A DNA stretch of 49,843 nucleotides. It comes from Bacteroidales bacterium (GTDB lineage Bacteria > Bacteroidota > Bacteroidia > Bacteroidales > Bacteroidaceae). The stretch lies in assembly GCA_030528885.1 (NCBI GenBank), contig JAUMXY010000021.1, positions 1-49,843 of the forward strand. The letters run 5' to 3'. The position numbers and the translations under genes were made by a program. Below the pieces are notes generated by a model. The model was not told the origin of the DNA, did not search any database, and was given only the letters and a program-made list of their open reading frames with translations. Below are positions 47,201 through 49,843 of this stretch, piece after piece. How positions within the stretch are numbered: position 1 is the stretch's first letter; every line of letters starts with the position of its first letter.

Positions 47201-48276
47201 AACTGTATCGTCTTATTTAATAAATAGTGGTCTAAAATTGTCATGGCTGCCATCGCCTCTACTACAGGTACAGCTCGAGGCAAGACGCAAGGGTCGTGAC
47301 GGCCTTTCACTTCAAGAATAGTCTCCTCGCCTTGCTTGTTCACAGTTGGCTGTGGGCGCAACTGTGTTGCAACAGGCTTGAAAAGCACTCTGAAAAATAT
47401 ATCTTGACCATTGGAGATACCTCCTTGGATGCCTCCTGAATTATTTGTTCTGGTGCTGATAGTTCCATCATCGCTACAAAAGAGGTCGTTTTGTTCAGAG
47501 CCTCGCTGACCAACGCCATCAAAGCCCGCTCCATACTCAAAACCTTTGACTGCGTTGATACTCAGCATGGCTGCACCAAGGTCGGCATGAAGTTTGGAGA
47601 ATGCTGGTTCCCCTAATCCTGCAGGACATCCTTTGATGACGCAAGTAATCGTTCCCCCAATCGTATCTCCTTCTGATTTCACGTCAAGAATAAGCTGTTC
47701 CATCTCCTTCGCCTTTTCCAAATCGGGGCAACGAACAGAATTGCTTTCTACTAATGAGAGGTCTAGACTCTTATAATCTTTTGTTATCGCGATGTTGCCA
47801 ACTTGAGACGAGTATGCCACAATCTCTATACCCAAGTGTTTCAGCGCCAGCTTGGCAAAGGCTCCACCCACGCAGCGCGAGATGGTTTCGCGTGCCGACG
47901 AGCGTCCCCCACCTCGATGGTCGCGAAGGCCGTATTTCGTTGTGTAAGTATAATCTGCATGGGATGGTCGGAAGACGTCTCTGACATTCTCGTAATCATT
48001 AGAATGCTGATTCGTGTTTCTGACCAAGAAACCGATTGGACAACCTGTGGTCTTGCCCTCAAACACTCCTGAAAGTATTTCGACCAAGTCGCTTTCTTGT
48101 CTTCCTGTTGTAATACGACTCTGTCCTGGCTTCCGGCGATTCAGCTCATCTTGGATGAAATCGAGGTCGACATCAATGCCAGCAGGCATTCCATCCACCA
48201 CTCCTCCAACAGCCGCCCCATGGCTTTCGCCAAAAGTCGTCAATGTAAATATATGTCCGAAGCTGTTTCGCATCAT
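47197..48276 (-). CDS. aroC: Chorismate synthase
   Basis: It makes chorismate, the branch-point of aromatic synthesis, and needs reduced FMN. Standard motifs are [14 protein letters not shown] at the start, the [14 protein letters not shown] block near residue 128, and the later [18 protein letters not shown]. Its 359 residues are normal. The start overlaps the stop of the SlyD-like gene by 4 bases, so translation is probably coupled. A second ATG directly follows the first and either could be used. Confidence 0.97.
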   Translation of the reverse strand: MMRNSFGHIFTLTTFGESHGAAVGGVVDGMPAGIDVDLDFIQDELNRRKPGQSRITTGRQESDLVEILSGVFEGKTTGCPIGFLVRNTNQHSNDYENVRDVFRPSHADYTYTTKYGLRDHRGGGRSSARETISRCVGGAFAKLALKHLGIEIVAYSSQVGNIAITKDYKSLDLSLVESNSVRCPDLEKAKEMEQLILDVKSEGDTIGGTITCVIKGCPAGLGEPAFSKLHADLGAAMLSINAVKGFEYGAGFDGVGQRGSEQNDLFCSDDGTISTRTNNSGGIQGGISNGQDIFFRVLFKPVATQLRPQPTVNKQGEETILEVKGRHDPCVLPRAVPVVEAMAAMTILDHYLLNKTIQL

Positions 48277-48860
48277 TCACATCCTCCACATCCGCTGCCA
48301 CAACCGCCATCGCCACAATTGCCGCCACAGCCGCCTGAGCATCCACCGCCACAACCGCCACAGCCACTCATCGCATTCAGCAGTTCAGTAACCTCGTCAT
48401 TTGTAGCCAGACGATTTTCAACAACAGTTCCCTTGAAATGGAGGTCCATGCCTGCACGAGGATGATTCAAGTCTATCGTCACAGAGTCGCTCTTAATTTC
48501 GATGATAGTTGCATTAAATCGGCTTCCGTCCTCACCCTGCATAGGAACAACTGCTCCTTCGTAAATGTACTTGCTGTCAAATTCTCCGTTTATACAGAAA
48601 ATAGACTTGTCAACATCGAACATCAGTTCATCCTTGAACTCACCGTATGCATCTTGGCATGGTATGACAAAATCGAACGTTCCACCTTTCTCCACGCTCT
48701 CCACACCAGCCTCAAAAGCAGGGAGAACGACTCCCAGCTTGCTGATAAATTGGAAGGGGTGGCTCGCAGAGCATTCCTCAATGGGTTCGTTGTCTTCTTC
48801 TCCGTCTTCTATCGTGTAAAGCTGATAAGCTACTGTTATGTACTTGTTATCGAGTGCCAT
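48273..48860 (-). CDS. FKBP-type peptidyl-prolyl isomerase, SlyD-like, with Cys/Gly-rich tail
   Basis: The SlyD-type layout is FKBP half, an inserted IF chaperone domain (about 70-125), FKBP half. Motifs are [20 protein letters not shown] and later [16 protein letters not shown]. The last ~32 residues are almost only Gly, Cys and Ser, with eight cysteines in GC and GGC steps (for example [15 protein letters not shown]). SlyD of E. coli has a His/Cys metal tail that helps nickel delivery. Here histidine is missing from the tail, so thiol-based metal binding is suggested. It is first of the operon before aroC. Confidence 0.93.
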   Translation of the reverse strand: MALDNKYITVAYQLYTIEDGEEDNEPIEECSASHPFQFISKLGVVLPAFEAGVESVEKGGTFDFVIPCQDAYGEFKDELMFDVDKSIFCINGEFDSKYIYEGAVVPMQGEDGSRFNATIIEIKSDSVTIDLNHPRAGMDLHFKGTVVENRLATNDEVTELLNAMSGCGGCGGGCSGGCGGNCGDGGCGSGCGGCE

Positions 48861-48896
48861 ATTATAAATATTTATATTTTTACATTATTTCCATTG

Positions 48897-48904
48897 CAAA
48901 GGTA
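48897..48904 (-). promoter_or_regulatory. -7 box of the slyD-aroC-ssb-kdsA-kdsD operon
   Basis: TACCTTTG on the minus strand, 36 bases before the SlyD-like start. No other clear promoter is seen before kdsD, so five genes may depend on it. Confidence 0.6.
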
Positions 48905-48957
48905 TTGAAAAAAATGATGATTTACAAATAATATTTCCACTTTTCAGCCTTTTATAT

Positions 48958-48965
48958 TAACTTTG
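48958..48965 (+). promoter_or_regulatory. -7 box of the DUF2807 lipoprotein gene
   Basis: TAACTTTG followed by C lies 31 bases before the ATG. It diverges from the operon promoter at 48897-48904. Confidence 0.6.
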
Positions 48966-48996
48966 CATAAAAGAATCGTAACACCAATAAAAGAAC

Positions 48997-49713
48997 ATGA
49001 AACATCCATTCTTGCTCCCCATTCTATCGCTAGCCATGCTGACAGCATGCAACAGCACGCCAACTGACAAAAAGGAACCAGAAGTGCAGGTCAAGAAAGA
49101 AAAAAGGAAAGCAAACATCATCAAGAAACCCCTCAACATTCCATACGAGTTCTCTTACATCACGAACATGGGAAGTGTGGACATCATATACACACAAGGT
49201 GACTATCATATTGACATAGAAGGAGACAGCGCAATGCTTCAACACGTTGACGCAAACTTCGACAGCAGCCTTCTGACTGTAAGCATAAGAACAGACAAAA
49301 ACAATGAGGTTAACCTCTTCGGCACGACAAGCAATGTGCGCATGTACGTTTCATGCCCAGAGCTGCATTGTGTCAGCGTATGTGGCAACGGTGGCTTCGA
49401 AAGCGCTGAGACGTGGAAAGGCAACGACATCCGTCTGGGCATGTTAGGGACAGGAGCTCTAAAGCTAGGCAAAATAGAATGCAAAACTCTCACGCTCGAA
49501 TCGAGCAACATAGGCAACGTCACCATTGGAGACCTGCAAGCACAAGAAGCCACCATCTACTCACGCAGTTCTGCCAACATAGACGTGAACTTAAACGTTG
49601 AAGAGCTGACTGTACTCAACGAGGGGAAACAAACCATCACCCTTAATGGCACAGCTAAAAAAACACTCATCAAGAATCCTAAAGACGAGAGGCTGACCAA
49701 CAATCTGAAATAA
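48997..49713 (+). CDS. DUF2807 (GIN domain) lipoprotein
   Basis: A signal sequence with lipobox (LAMLTAC, Cys about 18) is followed by a Lys/Glu-rich linker and, from about residue 50, a right-handed parallel beta-helix-type GIN domain. Segments such as VDIIYTQGDYHIDIEGD and TLESSNIGNVTIGDLQAQEA are typical of DUF2807, known in Bacteroidetes as putative autotransporter-adhesin head domains. Its 238 residues fit. Function is not established. It is probably exposed at the outer membrane. Confidence 0.88.
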   Translation: MKHPFLLPILSLAMLTACNSTPTDKKEPEVQVKKEKRKANIIKKPLNIPYEFSYITNMGSVDIIYTQGDYHIDIEGDSAMLQHVDANFDSSLLTVSIRTDKNNEVNLFGTTSNVRMYVSCPELHCVSVCGNGGFESAETWKGNDIRLGMLGTGALKLGKIECKTLTLESSNIGNVTIGDLQAQEATIYSRSSANIDVNLNVEELTVLNEGKQTITLNGTAKKTLIKNPKDERLTNNLK

Positions 49714-49752
49714 AGCAAAACCCACCAGCCTTGCCTTTTTCCACAGCGCCCC

Positions 49753-49843
49753 ATGCCTGACATTGCTCATACGCTTGACAGACAAACAGGTGCACGGCTT
49801 AACGAATTTACGACACACAGCCTGCGTAACAATAAGAACACAG
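49753..49843 (+). CDS. Possible start of a gene cut by the window edge
   Basis: ATG at 49753 opens a frame that stays open to the window end (30 codons, starting MPDIAHTLDRQTGARLNEF). There is no visible promoter or ribosome-binding site, and I see no family. It lies in the same frame as the DUF2807 gene after its stop, so it may be chance. Confidence 0.2.
   Translation, partial: MPDIAHTLDRQTGARLNEFTTHSLRNNKNT

Overview
The window looks like chromosomal DNA of a Bacteroidales bacterium, most likely Prevotellaceae. Promoters carry the Bacteroidetes -7 box TAnnTTTG, often with a TTG element about 19-21 bases upstream. Shine-Dalgarno sequences are mostly absent, lipoproteins follow the Bacteroidetes pattern, and gene content fits (RND efflux with a TolC-type channel, PL11 pectin lyase, short SerA, fused HisIE, GH13_8-type branching enzyme). 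Apart from an AT-rich accessory stretch at the left end, this is a dense housekeeping region.

Region 1 (1-6300) is an accessory DNA-modification island: a UmuD-like S24 peptidase cut by the window edge, a fused nuclease/N6-methylase/specificity protein split by a one-base frameshift, a GIY-YIG/DUF4357 protein, remnants of a four-helix-bundle gene, and a DpnA-like adenine methyltransferase with an N-terminal DpnD/PcfM-like domain. The promoter of that methyltransferase holds five GATC sites in 95 bp, and GATC is its predicted target.

Region 2 (6300-12200) holds an ABC-F protein, GAPDH (with a tiny predicted lipoprotein in its leader), MscL, and the nadA-mnmA pair. Region 3 (12200-19450) is a minus-strand six-gene operon: 14-repeat MORN protein, inositol monophosphatase-like protein, YhcH family protein, glycogen branching enzyme, a membrane protein and a MATE transporter whose C-terminus is frameshifted. 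Region 4 (19500-25740) carries a YigZ protein, a DUF1015 protein, serC-serA and corA. The corA leader contains a possible leader peptide overlapping an attenuator-like hairpin.

Region 5 (25740-36160) holds a Rid/chorismatase-like protein, a three-gene RND efflux operon with a divergent AraC-type regulator, and a lipoprotein plus PL11 rhamnogalacturonan lyase. Region 6 (36600-42850) is a plus-strand run hisH-hisA-hisF-hisIE, an FtsE-like ATPase, aspartate kinase and lysA, ending at a structured repeat. Region 7 (42950-49843) has grpE-dnaJ, a minus-strand operon slyD-like/aroC/ssb/kdsA/kdsD, and a divergent DUF2807 lipoprotein.

No rRNA, tRNA, CRISPR array, transposase or integrase gene was found. 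Two frameshifts in otherwise good genes each look like loss of one base from a five-base homopolymer, so sequencing or assembly error must be considered before calling them real mutations.
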